64,000 nucleotides of DNA from CAVSRC01 sp963830205 (GTDB taxonomy: Bacteria; Pseudomonadota; Alphaproteobacteria; Rhizobiales; Kaistiaceae). The translations under genes were made by a program, and so were the position numbers. The DNA lies in NCBI GenBank assembly GCA_963830205.1, contig CAWHLP010000012.1, positions 99,431 through 163,430 on the forward strand. Reading direction: 5' to 3'. Every line of letters starts with the position of its first letter. Position 1 is the first letter of the stretch. The notes below the pieces were generated by a model that was not told the DNA's origin, ran no database searches, and saw only the letters and a list, made by a program, of their open reading frames with translations. Positions 1 to 10,212 of the stretch are shown here, one piece after another.

Positions 1-821
<821 letters not shown>

Positions 822-967
822 GACCCCGGCGACCCGTCACCCCGAACTTCGACGGATGACTGTCTGCCAACAGGGTAAACAAAGGGTGTGCTCGCCCCAC
901 GCGGCGTCTGTCGAAATGGCGCGGCCCCCTCTTGACCGTGAGCCGGCAAGCCCATACGCGGTGCGCC

Positions 968-1852
968 GTGACCAACAATGCGACGCCCGCCTTCGTGACC
1001 GGCCTGGCCGAGCTTGCTTCCACCTACCGGGCGTTGCTCTGCGACATCTGGGGCGTGGTGCACGACGGCGTTAAGGCCCATCCGGCCGCGGGCGATGCGC
1101 TCACCCGCTACCGCGCCGCGGGCGGTGCCGTGCTGCTCATCACCAATGCGCCGCGCCCCAAGGCCGACGTGGTCAGCGTGATCGACAACTTCGGGGTGCC
1201 GCGCACCGCCTATGACGACATCCTGACCTCCGGCGACGTCGCCCGCGATGTCCTGGCCGCGAAGCCGGGTGCGCGCGTCTTTCATGTCGGCCCGGAACGC
1301 GACCTCGGCGTCTATGACGGCCTGCCGCTCACCTTCTCCGGCGAAGAAGCGTGCGACCTGATCTCCTGCACCGGCCTCTTCGACGACGACACCGAGACCC
1401 CGGACGACTATCAGGCGCGCCTCGCCCGCTGGTACGCGCGCGGGTTGCCGATGCTCTGCGTCAACCCGGACATCGTCGTCCAGCGCGGCGGCCGGCTGGT
1501 GTGGTGCGCCGGCGCGCTCGCCGAGCGCTATCGCGAACTGGGCGGCGAAACCACCGTCATCGGCAAGCCCTATGCGACCGCCTATCGGGCGGCTTTGGCG
1601 CGGATCGCCGCCATCGTCGGCGAACCCGTACCGCTGCCGGCGGTGTTGGCCATCGGCGACGGCATCGAGACCGATATCCGCGGCGCCGTGGCGCAGGGGA
1701 TCGACGCCCTGTTCGTCACCGACGGCATCCATGCCGATATCTTCGGCGCCCGCGACGCGCCCGACATCGACAAGGTGCATGCCTTCCTGGCGACGGCCGG
1801 CCTCGGCGCCCATGCGCTCATCACGCGCCTCTCCTGGGAGGGCGGCGCGTGA
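968..1852 (+). CDS. TIGR01459-family HAD hydrolase
   Basis: Cytosolic HAD-superfamily phosphatase of 294 aa, of the alphaproteobacterial TIGR01459 (NagD-like) family; the substrate is unknown. The first motif is LCDIWGVVHDG near residue 24, motif II is LLITNAP, a Lys-containing GKPYATAY segment follows, and the last acidic motif is AIGDGIETDI. GTG 968 is chosen because the family usually starts with MTN...PTFVTGL; a TTG at 932 would add 12 residues of weak likeness. Its stop overlaps the ribF start by 4 bp (GTGA), so the two are translationally coupled, as is common in this order. The link with flavin synthesis is by position only. Confidence 0.88.
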   Translation: MTNNATPAFVTGLAELASTYRALLCDIWGVVHDGVKAHPAAGDALTRYRAAGGAVLLITNAPRPKADVVSVIDNFGVPRTAYDDILTSGDVARDVLAAKPGARVFHVGPERDLGVYDGLPLTFSGEEACDLISCTGLFDDDTETPDDYQARLARWYARGLPMLCVNPDIVVQRGGRLVWCAGALAERYRELGGETTVIGKPYATAYRAALARIAAIVGEPVPLPAVLAIGDGIETDIRGAVAQGIDALFVTDGIHADIFGARDAPDIDKVHAFLATAGLGAHALITRLSWEGGA

Positions 1853-2841
1853 ACTCCCGGCCGCCGCTCACCCCGTTTGCGGTCGACCGCATCCCCGCAA
1901 CGCTCAGGGGCGGGGTGGTGGCCGTGGGCAATTTCGACGGCGTCCACCGCGGCCACCAGGCCCTCTTCGACCATGCCCGCAGCGAGGCCCGCCGCCTCGG
2001 CGCGCCGGCCGTGGCGCTCACCTTCGAGCCGCATCCGCGCACCGTCTTTCGGCCCGAGGTGCCGGTGTTCCGCCTGACGACGGTCGCTGCCAAGGCCCGC
2101 CTGCTGGCGGCGCTCGGCATCGACGGCCTGGTGGTGGCGGGCTTCGACCGGGCCTTCGCGGCGATCGCGGCGGAGGATTTCGTCAACACGGTCCTGCGCG
2201 ACCAATTCGCACTGAAGGCGGCGGTGGTCGGCCACGATTTCCATTTCGGCAAGGGCCGTTCGGGAACCCCCGACGTGCTCCGCGCCGCTGGCGAACGGCT
2301 GGGCTTCTCGGTCGCCGTCATCGAGCCGATCGGCGATGCCGACGGGACGCTGCTGGCCTCCACCGATGTGCGCGAGGCTCTCACCCGGGGCGACGTCGCC
2401 CGCGCCAATCGTCTCCTCGGCTACCGCTGGTTCGTCATCGCCACGGTCGTCACCGGCGAGCGGCGCGGCCGCGAACTGGGCTTTCCCACCGCCAATCTCC
2501 GCCTGGCGCCCGATTGCGGGCTCGCCCACGGCATCTACGCGGTCCGCGTGCGCACCCCCGACGGGGCCGAGCACGACGGCGTCGCCAGCTACGGCCGCCG
2601 GCCGACCTTCGACAACGGCCAGCCGCTGCTCGAGGTCCACCTGTTCGATTTCGCCGGCGATCTCTACGGCAAGACGCTGGTCGTGAGCTTCCTCGCCTGG
2701 CTCAGGCCGGAGCGGAAGTTCGCCTCGGTCGATGCCCTGATCGCCGCCATGGGCGACGATTCGGCCGCCGCGCGGGCGGTTCAGGCCGCTGCCGGGGCGG
2801 GCAGCGACCTCGACCGGGCCCTCGCCGGGGTCGCGGCCTGA
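1849..2841 (+). CDS. ribF: Bifunctional riboflavin kinase / FAD synthetase
   Basis: Makes FMN from riboflavin and then FAD from FMN with two ATP. The 330-aa length is normal. The N-terminal adenylyltransferase domain carries VAVGNFDGVHRGHQ near residues 24-37 (the HxGH nucleotide-binding motif) and a later STDVREAL segment. The C-terminal flavokinase domain begins near residue 190 and has the signature GRELGFPTANL near 206 and the E-V-H-L-F-D-F strand. The GTG start overlaps the upstream HAD gene. No FMN riboswitch is visible upstream. Confidence 0.95.
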   Translation: MNSRPPLTPFAVDRIPATLRGGVVAVGNFDGVHRGHQALFDHARSEARRLGAPAVALTFEPHPRTVFRPEVPVFRLTTVAAKARLLAALGIDGLVVAGFDRAFAAIAAEDFVNTVLRDQFALKAAVVGHDFHFGKGRSGTPDVLRAAGERLGFSVAVIEPIGDADGTLLASTDVREALTRGDVARANRLLGYRWFVIATVVTGERRGRELGFPTANLRLAPDCGLAHGIYAVRVRTPDGAEHDGVASYGRRPTFDNGQPLLEVHLFDFAGDLYGKTLVVSFLAWLRPERKFASVDALIAAMGDDSAAARAVQAAAGAGSDLDRALAGVAA

Positions 2842-2962
2842 CCCAATGTGTTGTCCCAAATGCCCAATTCGGATAGGACTGGCAGCGGACCGGCCGGATT
2901 TTTGCCCCTATTCGCCGCCACAATCGACGAGCTGGCAGATTGGGCGCGCCGGCCACGGATGA

Positions 2963-3688
2963 ATGAGAGTGATGACAGGTTCGATTCGGTCCGTTTGCAT
3001 CGGCGCTGCCGCGGCCGCGCTGGCCTTGGGTCTTGGAGCCTGTAGCCAGACGACTTATGGCACCGGCACGCCGACCGGAATGCAGACGCTTCAGGACCTC
3101 GCCGGCATCGCCGATTTGGGCGGGCAGAAGAAAGCGGGCATCGATTACGCTGCCCGGCCCGGTCTGGTGGCGCCGCCACCCGGCGCCGCTTTGCCGCCCC
3201 CCGGCAGTGAACAGCAGGCGGTCGCGGCCAACTGGCCGAAGGACCCCGACGCCCAGGCGAAGAAATTCAAGGACCAGGTCGCCGCCCGCGAGAAGTTCTG
3301 CGCCGACGCGAGCAATAAGAAGCTGCCCGAGTGCCGTGATCCCGGCTTCCGGCTGCCGTCGTCGGCGGGGGCAAGCGCCTCGCGTGAGCCGAGCCCGGTG
3401 CTGCTCAACCAGAATGTCAAGGCAGGCGAACTGGCGCACAGCAGTGCCGCGCAGAACGCCCAGGCGGTGAAGCTGTTTGCCCAGGCCAAGGGCCAGGTTG
3501 CCGTCGACGAGAACGGCAAGCCGATTCGCCGCTATCTCACCGATCCGCCCAGCGACTATCGCGTGCCGGACCCCAATGCTCCGGTCGTGTTCGATGCCAA
3601 GAAGACCACCAAGAAGAAGTGGACGTGGCCTTGGGAGAAGGACACCTCGACCGCGGACACGCCGCCGCCGGCTAGCGGCGGGACCTGA
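2963..3688 (+). CDS. Conserved hypothetical lipoprotein
   Basis: A predicted secreted lipoprotein of about 241 aa. A basic N-terminus is followed by a hydrophobic Ala/Leu stretch and a lipobox ending LGLGAC-S near residue 27. The mature part is rich in Pro, Ala and Lys, with a Pro-rich linker near residues 70-85, and has no domain I recognise. ATG 2963 and ATG 2972 are both possible starts. The 3' end overlaps the convergent tadA by 17 bp. The function is unknown; an envelope location is inferred from the signal peptide. Confidence 0.7.
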   Translation: MRVMTGSIRSVCIGAAAAALALGLGACSQTTYGTGTPTGMQTLQDLAGIADLGGQKKAGIDYAARPGLVAPPPGAALPPPGSEQQAVAANWPKDPDAQAKKFKDQVAAREKFCADASNKKLPECRDPGFRLPSSAGASASREPSPVLLNQNVKAGELAHSSAAQNAQAVKLFAQAKGQVAVDENGKPIRRYLTDPPSDYRVPDPNAPVVFDAKKTTKKKWTWPWEKDTSTADTPPPASGGT

Positions 3689-4130
3689 AGAAATCCCTGA
3701 GCAGCATCGCCGCCTCGTCCTCCGCCATGCCGCCATAGACGTCCGGCGCGTGGTGGCAGGTCGGATCGCCGAAAAAGCGCACGCCGCTTTCGACCGCGCC
3801 GCCCTTGGGGTCGCTGGCGCCGAAATAGAGCCGCCGGATGCGGGCGAAGGAAATCGCCGCCGCGCACATGGCGCAGGGTTCCAGCGTCACATAGAGGTCG
3901 GCGCCCGACAGGCGCTGCGAGCCCACCGCTTCCGCCGCCGCGCGAATCGCCAGCATTTCGGCGTGGGCGGTCGGATCGTCGCGCGCCATGGTGCTGTTGC
4001 CGGCGCGCGCCAGCACGACGCCGTCCTGCACGATGACCGCGCCGACCGGCACCTCGCCGCGTGCCGCCGCGGCGCGCGCTTCATCCAGCGCCAGCTCCAT
4101 CGGGCTTGCTTCGCTCGCCATCTGCCTCAT
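3672..4130 (-). CDS. tadA: tRNA adenosine(34) deaminase TadA
   Basis: Zinc-dependent deaminase that converts wobble adenosine 34 to inosine in tRNA-Arg(ACG). About 152 aa, normal for TadA. The catalytic motif is T-A-H-A-E (His56, Glu58) and the zinc cysteines are in EPCAMC (Cys86, Cys89). The tail ends in FFRSRR. An alternative start is the Met four codons in. It diverges from the pseudouridine synthase at 4175 with only about 44 bp between, so the two share a short promoter region. Guanine deaminase-like relatives are possible but less likely given the motif set. Confidence 0.93.
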   Translation of the reverse strand: MRQMASEASPMELALDEARAAAARGEVPVGAVIVQDGVVLARAGNSTMARDDPTAHAEMLAIRAAAEAVGSQRLSGADLYVTLEPCAMCAAAISFARIRRLYFGASDPKGGAVESGVRFFGDPTCHHAPDVYGGMAEDEAAMLLRDFFRSRR

Positions 4131-4174
4131 GCCTCCGCTCGCCTCGCCCGCGCGGCTCTGCTAATCAGCGCACC

Positions 4175-5038
4175 ATGAGTGCGCGCCAGCAACCCACCGA
4201 ACCGGCGACCGGCGAGCGCATCGCCAAGGTCATCGCCCGCGCCGGCCTCTGTTCGCGCCGCGATGCCGAACGCTGGATCGCTGACGGCCGCGTCGCCGTC
4301 AACGGCCGTGTGCTTGTCTCGCCCGCCGTCAATGTCGGCCCCACCGACCGCATCGTCGTCGACGGCGTCGCCCTGCCGGCGCGCGAGCGCACGCGGCTGT
4401 GGCTCTATCACAAGCCGAAAGGGCTGGTCACCACGGCGCGCGACCCGGAAGGCCGCCCGACCGTTTTTGCCGCATTGCCGCCCGACGTGCCGCGCGTGGT
4501 GGCGATCGGCCGGCTCGACATCAACACCGAGGGCCTGCTGCTCCTCACCAACGACGGCGGCCTGGCGCGCCTGCTCGAACTGCCGTCGACCGGCTGGCTC
4601 CGCCGCTACCGCGTGCGCGCCCACGGCGAGATCGCCAAGGAGGCGCTCGAAGCGCTGGCCGCGGGGGTCACCGTCGATGGGATCGTCTACGGTCCGGTCG
4701 AAGCGACGCTCGACCGCAGCCAGGGCTCCAACCACTGGCTGACGCTGGGGCTGCGCGAAGGCAAGAACCGCGAGGTCAAGCGTCTGCTCGGCTCTCTCGA
4801 TCTGGTCACCACACGGCTGATCCGCATCTCCTACGGTCCCTTCCAGCTCGGCGAACTGAAAGCCGGAGAGGTACACGAGATCCGCGGGCGCGTACTGCGC
4901 GACCAGTTGGGCGCCAAGCTCGCGGAGGCGGCCCATGCCGATTTCATCGCGCCGCTGAGGCCGCCGCCGAAGCCGGAGCCGCCGCCGCCAAGCAACCGAC
5001 CGCCGAGGACGGCAGGCCGTGCGCATCGTCGGCGGTGA
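4175..5038 (+). CDS. rluB: RsuA/RluB/RluE-family rRNA pseudouridine synthase
   Basis: Isomerises a uridine in rRNA; the closest match is the RluB group (23S), but RsuA-type specificity cannot be excluded. It is 287 aa. An N-terminal S4 RNA-binding domain (RIAKVIARAGLCSRRDAE, residues about 10-30) is followed by the catalytic motif GRLDINTEGLLLLTNDG (Asp near residue 116) and the GKNREVKRL segment. The C-terminal tail is Pro-rich and short compared with some rhizobial RluB proteins. ATG 4175 is the only start that leaves the S4 domain intact without a long junk leader. It overlaps rsmD by 20 bp. Confidence 0.88.
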   Translation: MSARQQPTEPATGERIAKVIARAGLCSRRDAERWIADGRVAVNGRVLVSPAVNVGPTDRIVVDGVALPARERTRLWLYHKPKGLVTTARDPEGRPTVFAALPPDVPRVVAIGRLDINTEGLLLLTNDGGLARLLELPSTGWLRRYRVRAHGEIAKEALEALAAGVTVDGIVYGPVEATLDRSQGSNHWLTLGLREGKNREVKRLLGSLDLVTTRLIRISYGPFQLGELKAGEVHEIRGRVLRDQLGAKLAEAAHADFIAPLRPPPKPEPPPPSNRPPRTAGRAHRRR

Positions 5039-5573
5039 GTATCGCGGCCGCGCGCTGGTGGCGCCGTCAGGCCGTGACACGCGGCCGACTGCCGACCGCC
5101 TGCGCCAGACCATCTTCGACATTCTGGCCCACGGCCACGCCGATGTGCTCACCGGCGCCCGCGTCCTCGATCTCTTTGCCGGCACCGGGGCGCTCGGCCT
5201 CGAGGCCCTGTCGCGCGGCGCCGCCTTTGCCCTCTTCGTCGAGGAGGCGGTCGCGGCGCGCGCCGCCATCCGCGCCAATATCGAGGCGCTGGCCCTGACC
5301 GGGCGCACCCGCGTCTTCCGCCGCGACGCCACGCGCCTGGGGCCGGCCGGCACCGTCGCGCCGTTCTCTCTGGTCTTCGCTGACCCCCCCTATGGCAAGG
5401 GCCTCGGCGAACAGGCGCTCGCCTCTGCGCTGGCCGGCGGCTGGCTCGTCCCCGGTGCCCTTGCCGTGCTGGAGGAGGCGGCTGCAGCCGAGACCGCCCC
5501 TGTCGCCGGCCTCGAGGTCATCGACACGCGCCGGGTGGGGGACACCCAGCTCGTCTTTCTCAAGACTGGATAG
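5019..5573 (+). CDS. rsmD: 16S rRNA (guanine(966)-N2)-methyltransferase RsmD
   Basis: SAM-dependent methylation of G966 in the small ribosomal subunit. 184 aa, normal size. It begins with the family hallmark MRIVGGEYRGR, then has the SAM-binding motif LDLFAGTGALGLEALSRG near residues 50-67 and the catalytic motif ADPPYGKG near 122. The GTG start at 5019 lies inside the end of the pseudouridine synthase gene, so two rRNA-modification enzymes are translationally coupled. Confidence 0.93.
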   Translation: MRIVGGEYRGRALVAPSGRDTRPTADRLRQTIFDILAHGHADVLTGARVLDLFAGTGALGLEALSRGAAFALFVEEAVAARAAIRANIEALALTGRTRVFRRDATRLGPAGTVAPFSLVFADPPYGKGLGEQALASALAGGWLVPGALAVLEEAAAAETAPVAGLEVIDTRRVGDTQLVFLKTG

Positions 5574-5648
5574 GCCACATTTGGCCGCTATATGTCGGCG
5601 GACCGCCGCGATTCCCGTGGCATGGAGAAGCCCTTGTTCCACCTCCCC

Positions 5649-7013
5649 ATGAAACGCGCGGCGGCGGGTGCTTGTGCCGCGCTGCTGCTGGCGACGTACG
5701 CCACCGTCGCGGTGGCCGCGGACGCCCCGCAACTGGCTGCAAACGCTGTCAGTTTCACGCTCGCCAACGGGCTTCAGGTCGTCGTTATCCCCGACCATCG
5801 CGCCCCGGTCGTGACCCACATGGTGTGGTACAAGACCGGGGCTGCCGACGATCCGCCGGGCAAATCCGGCATCGCCCACTTCCTCGAACATCTGATGTTC
5901 AAGGGGACGACGACCCACCCCGAGGGCGAGTTCTCGGCCCGCGTCGAGGCGGTCGGCGGCGACGACAATGCCTTCACCAGCGAGGACTACACCGCCTACC
6001 ACCAGACGGTGGCCAAGCAGCACCTCAAGCTGATGATGTCATTCGAGGCCGACCGCATGGCCAACCTCCAGATCACCGATGCGGCGCTCATCCCGGAGCG
6101 CCAGGTGATCCTGGAAGAGCGCGGCATGCGCATCGACAACAGCCCCGGCGCCCGCCTCGGCGTGGCGATGGACGCGGCGCTCTATGAGAACAGCCACTAC
6201 CGCATCCCGACCATCGGCTGGGCGAGCGAGATGGCGACGCTCGACCGCGCCGACGCGCGCGCCTTCTACGATCGCTACTACACGCCCAACAATGCCATCG
6301 TGGTCATCGCCGGCGATGTCACCGAGGACGAAGTCAAGGCGCTCGCCGAGGACACCTACGGCAAGGTCGCCCGCCGCGCCGACCCGCCGCCGCGCGTTCG
6401 CCTCAGCGAGCCCCCGCCGGATGCCGCCCGCGTGGTGACGCTGACCGACCCGCGCGTCACCCAGCCGAGCTTCCGCCGGCTCTATCTCACGCCCTCCGAG
6501 CACACCGGCAAGCCGCACGAAGCCGAGGCGCTTGAGGTGCTCGCCGACATCCTCGGCGGTGGCAGCACCAGCCGCCTCTATCGCCAGCTCGTGGTCGAGC
6601 AGGGCATCGCTGCCGGTATCGACGCCGGCTACGATTCGGGGCCGATCGGCGCCTCGGCCTTCAGCCTCTACGGCACGCCGCGCGGCGACACCACGGTCGA
6701 GCAGCTTGCCGCCGCCTTCGATCATGTCATCGCCGACCTTGTCGACAAGGGCGTCACGGCGGAAGAACTCGCCCGCGCCAAGGAGCGCGTGCGCGCCAGC
6801 GTGATCTACTCCGAGGACAGCCCGCGTACGCTCGCCAACGCCATCGGCGCGGCGCTCGCCACCGGTGACACCTTGGCGGAAGTGCAGTCGTGGCCCGAGC
6901 GCATTGCCGCCGTCACCGCCGCTGACGTGCAGGCCGCCGCCCGCAGCTATCTCTTCGCCCGCAACTCGGTCACCGGCTATCTGCTTCCCGGGCCGGCGGA
7001 GGGCCGCTCGTGA
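5649..7013 (+). CDS. M16 family zinc metallopeptidase (active subunit)
   Basis: Pitrilysin/processing-peptidase family protein, predicted to be exported: from ATG 5649 an N-terminal signal (MKRAAAGACAALLLATYATV) leads to AVAADA. The inverted zinc motif HFLEH (His77, Glu80, His81) is intact, with downstream acidic residues in the expected region. About 454 aa. An in-frame ATG at 5592 would bury the signal peptide behind 19 residues, so I prefer 5649. It overlaps the next M16 gene by 4 bp (GTGA). The pair resembles the two-subunit arrangement in which one M16 partner is catalytic. The substrate is unknown. Confidence 0.88.
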   Translation: MKRAAAGACAALLLATYATVAVAADAPQLAANAVSFTLANGLQVVVIPDHRAPVVTHMVWYKTGAADDPPGKSGIAHFLEHLMFKGTTTHPEGEFSARVEAVGGDDNAFTSEDYTAYHQTVAKQHLKLMMSFEADRMANLQITDAALIPERQVILEERGMRIDNSPGARLGVAMDAALYENSHYRIPTIGWASEMATLDRADARAFYDRYYTPNNAIVVIAGDVTEDEVKALAEDTYGKVARRADPPPRVRLSEPPPDAARVVTLTDPRVTQPSFRRLYLTPSEHTGKPHEAEALEVLADILGGGSTSRLYRQLVVEQGIAAGIDAGYDSGPIGASAFSLYGTPRGDTTVEQLAAAFDHVIADLVDKGVTAEELARAKERVRASVIYSEDSPRTLANAIGAALATGDTLAEVQSWPERIAAVTAADVQAAARSYLFARNSVTGYLLPGPAEGRS

Positions 7014-8332
7014 AGATGCACCGGAACACCATTCAGCGCGTCGCCGCGATTGCCGGCCTGGCGCTCGCCGCCATTGTCTGGAGCGCAGACGCCGAAGCCA
7101 TCGACATCCAGAAGGTGGTCAGCCCCGGCGGCATCACCGCCTGGCTGGTCGAGGACCAGACGATCCCGCTCGTCTCCATGTCCTTCGCCTTCGAGGGCGG
7201 CGCGGCGCAGGATCCGGCCGACAAGCCAGGTGTCGCCAACATGCTCTCCGGCCTGCTCGACGAGGGCGCCGGCGATCTCGACAGCCAGGCGTTCCAGGCG
7301 CGCCTCGACGACCTGTCGATCGACATGAACTTCGACGCCAGCCGCGACGTCTTCGACGGCTCGCTGCGCACGCTCACCGCCAATCGCGACGAAGCGGCGC
7401 GGCTGTTGAAGCTGGCACTCACCGAACCGCGCTTCGACCCCGAGCCGGTCGAGCGCATCCGTGCCCAGATCATGACCTCGATCAAGCGCGGCGAGCGCAG
7501 TCCCAACCGGCTGGCGGCGGACGCGATGCGCCAGGCGGTCTATCCGGATCATCCCTATGGCCGGCCGGTCGAGGGCACGCCCGACAGCCTTGCCGCGATC
7601 ACCGTCGCCGACCTCAAGACGTTCCGCCAGAAGGTCTTCGCCCGCGATACCCTCAAGGTCGCCATCGTCGGCGCCATCGACGCTCAGGCGGCCGGCGCCA
7701 TGCTCGATCAGATCTTCGGCGACCTGCCGGCGAAGGCCGACCTCGCCCCCGTGCCCGACGTGACGGCGAAGTCCGCCGGCCGCATCGACGTTCCCCTGGC
7801 CGTCCCGCAGACCATCATCAGCATCAGCGCGCCGGGACTGACGCGCGGCGATGCCGACCTCATACCGGCGGTGGTTGCCACCTACATCCTCGGCGGCGGC
7901 TCCAACTCGCGCCTCTACAAGACGGTGCGCGAGCAGCGCGGCCTGGCCTACTCGGTCGGCCTCGGGCTCGATCCTCTGGAGCATTCCGGGATCGTGAGCG
8001 GCGGCACCCAGACGCGCAGCGACCAGGCCGAGGCGGTGATCACCCTGATCAAGCAGGAGATCGCCCGCTTCGCCAAGGACGGGCCGACTGCCGAAGAGCT
8101 CACCAATGCCAAGAACTACCTGATCGGCAGCTATCCGCTGCGCTTCGTCACCTCGGGTGACATCGCCGATCAGCTTCTCGGCCTCCAGATCGACGGACGC
8201 AGCATCGACTATGTCGACCGCCGCAACGGCCTCATCGCCGCCGTCACCATCGACGACGTGCGCCAGGCGGCACGCCGGCTGTTTGCCGGCAACGACCTGA
8301 CGGTGGTGCGCGTCGGCCCGCCGGAATCGTGA
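7010..8332 (+). CDS. M16 family peptidase-like protein (non-catalytic partner)
   Basis: Second M16 protein, 440 aa, with its own N-terminal signal ending near SADAEA. At the place of the zinc motif it reads GVANMLSGLLDEGAG, with no HxxEH, so it should not bind the catalytic zinc. The C-terminal half keeps the M16 fold segments (GGGSNSRLYKTVREQRGLAYSVG). The GTG start overlaps the stop of the active partner, which fits equal production of the two chains. A heterodimer is inferred from family knowledge. Confidence 0.87.
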   Translation: MKMHRNTIQRVAAIAGLALAAIVWSADAEAIDIQKVVSPGGITAWLVEDQTIPLVSMSFAFEGGAAQDPADKPGVANMLSGLLDEGAGDLDSQAFQARLDDLSIDMNFDASRDVFDGSLRTLTANRDEAARLLKLALTEPRFDPEPVERIRAQIMTSIKRGERSPNRLAADAMRQAVYPDHPYGRPVEGTPDSLAAITVADLKTFRQKVFARDTLKVAIVGAIDAQAAGAMLDQIFGDLPAKADLAPVPDVTAKSAGRIDVPLAVPQTIISISAPGLTRGDADLIPAVVATYILGGGSNSRLYKTVREQRGLAYSVGLGLDPLEHSGIVSGGTQTRSDQAEAVITLIKQEIARFAKDGPTAEELTNAKNYLIGSYPLRFVTSGDIADQLLGLQIDGRSIDYVDRRNGLIAAVTIDDVRQAARRLFAGNDLTVVRVGPPES

Positions 8333-8406
8333 CGGCCCGTGCCCCAAGCTTGTCGACGGCGGCATGAGTGCCTAGATCAGGCCGCCAGCGGATACGAGGA
8401 AAGTCC

Positions 8407-9750
8407 ATGACCGAAATACTCGACCAGACCGACTTGACCGAGCGTGCCGAACGGCTGGTTGCCGCCGCGCGCAAAGCGGGGGCCGACGCCGCCGATGCGG
8501 TCTGCGTGCGCGGCATCTCGTTGTCGGTCGATGTGCGCCTCGGCAAGGTCGAGGAGACCCGCCGCGCCGAAGGCGACGACTTCACGCTCCGTGCCTTCGT
8601 CGGCCGCCGTTCGGCGACCGTCTCCGCCAATGTGCTGACCGACCCGGCCGAGCTTGCCGAACGGGCCGTGGCCATGGCCAGGGTCGCCCCCGAGGACCGC
8701 TTCGCCGGGCTCGCCGACAAGGAGACGCTCGCCTCGCACTTCCCCGACCTCGATCTGCTCGACACCACCATTCCCTCCGCCGACGAACTGACCCAGGCGG
8801 CGCTTGCCGCCGAGGATGCCGCCCGTGCCATTCCCGGCGTCACCAACTCCGGTGGCGCCAGCGCCGACTGGGGCCTGGGCGGCCTGGTGCTCGCCACCTC
8901 CGGCGGCTTTGCCGGCGCCTATCTCGGCTCGCGCTTCGGCCTCGGCGCCTCGGCCATCGCCGGCTCGGGCACCGCGATGGAGCGCGACTATGACGGCGAG
9001 AGCAAGGTCTACCGCGCCGACCTGTCCGACCCGGAAGTCATCGGCCGCAACGCCGGCGAGCGCGCCGTGCACCGGCTGAACCCGCGCCAGATGGCGACCG
9101 GACGGGTGACGGTCGTCTACGATCCGCGCATTGCCACCAGCCTCATCGGCCATCTGGCGGGCGCCGTGAACGGCTCCGCCATCGCCCGCAAGACAAGCTT
9201 CCTGCGCGACCGGCTCGGCCAGCCACTCTTCCCGACAACCATCCGCATCACCGACGATCCCTTGCGCCCGCGCGGCCTCGGCTCGCGGCCCTTCGACGGC
9301 GAAGGCGTCGCCGGTGCGGCCCTCGATGTGGTTGCCGACGGCGTGCTCAAGACCTGGCTGCTCGACAGCGCCACGGGCCGTGAGCTCAGCCTGCCCACCA
9401 ACGGCCGTGCCTCGCGCCGCGGCGGCAACCCGTCGCCGGGCTCCACCAACCTGACGCTGCTCCCCGGCACCGAGACGCCGGAGGCGATGATCGCCGGGAT
9501 CGACCACGGCCTCTACGTCACCGAGCTGATCGGCCACGGGGTCAACATGAACACCGGCGACTACAGCCGCGGTGCGGCTGGTTTCGTCATCGAGAAGGGC
9601 GCGTTGGGCCATCCGGTGAGCGAGATCACCATCGCCGGCAACCTGATCGACATGTATCGCGTCCTGCGTGCCGCCAACGATCTCACCTATCGCTATGCGG
9701 TCAACGCCCCGACGCTGGCGATCGAGGGCATGACACTCGCCGGAAGCTAG
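8407..9750 (+). CDS. pmbA: Metalloprotease TldE/PmbA
   Basis: TldE subunit of the TldD/TldE protease, which in other bacteria matures small peptides such as microcin B17 and degrades CcdA. 447 aa from ATG 8407, preceded by a good ribosome site (GAGGAAAG). Family segments include SGGASADWGLGGLVLATSGGF-like text and the C-terminal GVNMNTGDYSRGAAGF. It has no HExxxH motif, as expected: the zinc-binding partner TldD is encoded at 48.9-50.3 kb in this window. A GTG at 8368 is a poorer start. Confidence 0.9.
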   Translation: MTEILDQTDLTERAERLVAAARKAGADAADAVCVRGISLSVDVRLGKVEETRRAEGDDFTLRAFVGRRSATVSANVLTDPAELAERAVAMARVAPEDRFAGLADKETLASHFPDLDLLDTTIPSADELTQAALAAEDAARAIPGVTNSGGASADWGLGGLVLATSGGFAGAYLGSRFGLGASAIAGSGTAMERDYDGESKVYRADLSDPEVIGRNAGERAVHRLNPRQMATGRVTVVYDPRIATSLIGHLAGAVNGSAIARKTSFLRDRLGQPLFPTTIRITDDPLRPRGLGSRPFDGEGVAGAALDVVADGVLKTWLLDSATGRELSLPTNGRASRRGGNPSPGSTNLTLLPGTETPEAMIAGIDHGLYVTELIGHGVNMNTGDYSRGAAGFVIEKGALGHPVSEITIAGNLIDMYRVLRAANDLTYRYAVNAPTLAIEGMTLAGS

Positions 9751-9917
9751 AGCTTCTGCGCCGTTTCGTACCGCGCCACCGCCGGCAATCGGCCGCTGGC
9801 GGCTCCCAAGGCTTGCAGAACACCGCCTTTTGATGCACCAAACCGCCCGGGTCGTGACCATTGTTGCGTCGGCGCCGCATGCGCCAGGCGCCGCGTGCGA
9901 GTGGACGGGGATCAACA

Positions 9918-10193
9918 ATGAATCAGAGCAGGGCGAGGGCAGCCGGGCCGAACGACCAGCTTCTGCATCTGGTCTTCGGCGGGGAGCTGGACAACGTCGA
10001 GGGCATCCGCTTTGCCGATCTCGACAAGCTTGACATCGTCGGCATCTACCCGAACTACCGCACCGCTTATGACGCCTGGCGCGCCAAGGCGCAGGCGACC
10101 GTCGACAACGCCCACACGCGCTATTTCATCGTCCATCTTCACCGTCTGCTCGAACCGGAGGTTTCGCCCGAGGGGGGCGAGGGCGGCCGGTGA
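9918..10193 (+). CDS. DUF4170 protein
   Basis: Small soluble protein of 91 aa with the alphaproteobacterial DUF4170 pattern: LHLVFGGEL near the start, VGIYPNYRTAYDAWRAKAQ, then YFIVHLHRLLEP. The function is unknown. In related genomes this gene usually sits between a CysQ-like phosphatase and a lysophospholipid acyltransferase; here the acyltransferase follows directly but no CysQ-like gene lies between pmbA and this gene. The 167 bases upstream (9751-9917) show no gene; they hold an imperfect GC-rich inverted repeat near 9775-9800. Confidence 0.85.
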   Translation: MNQSRARAAGPNDQLLHLVFGGELDNVEGIRFADLDKLDIVGIYPNYRTAYDAWRAKAQATVDNAHTRYFIVHLHRLLEPEVSPEGGEGGR

Positions 10194-10212
10194 CCGCTGG
10201 CCGAAACGCACC

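Noticed and set aside
9770..9805. GC-rich inverted repeat after pmbA as a terminator
   Set aside because: Imperfect stem and no T-run, so a Rho-independent terminator is not supported.
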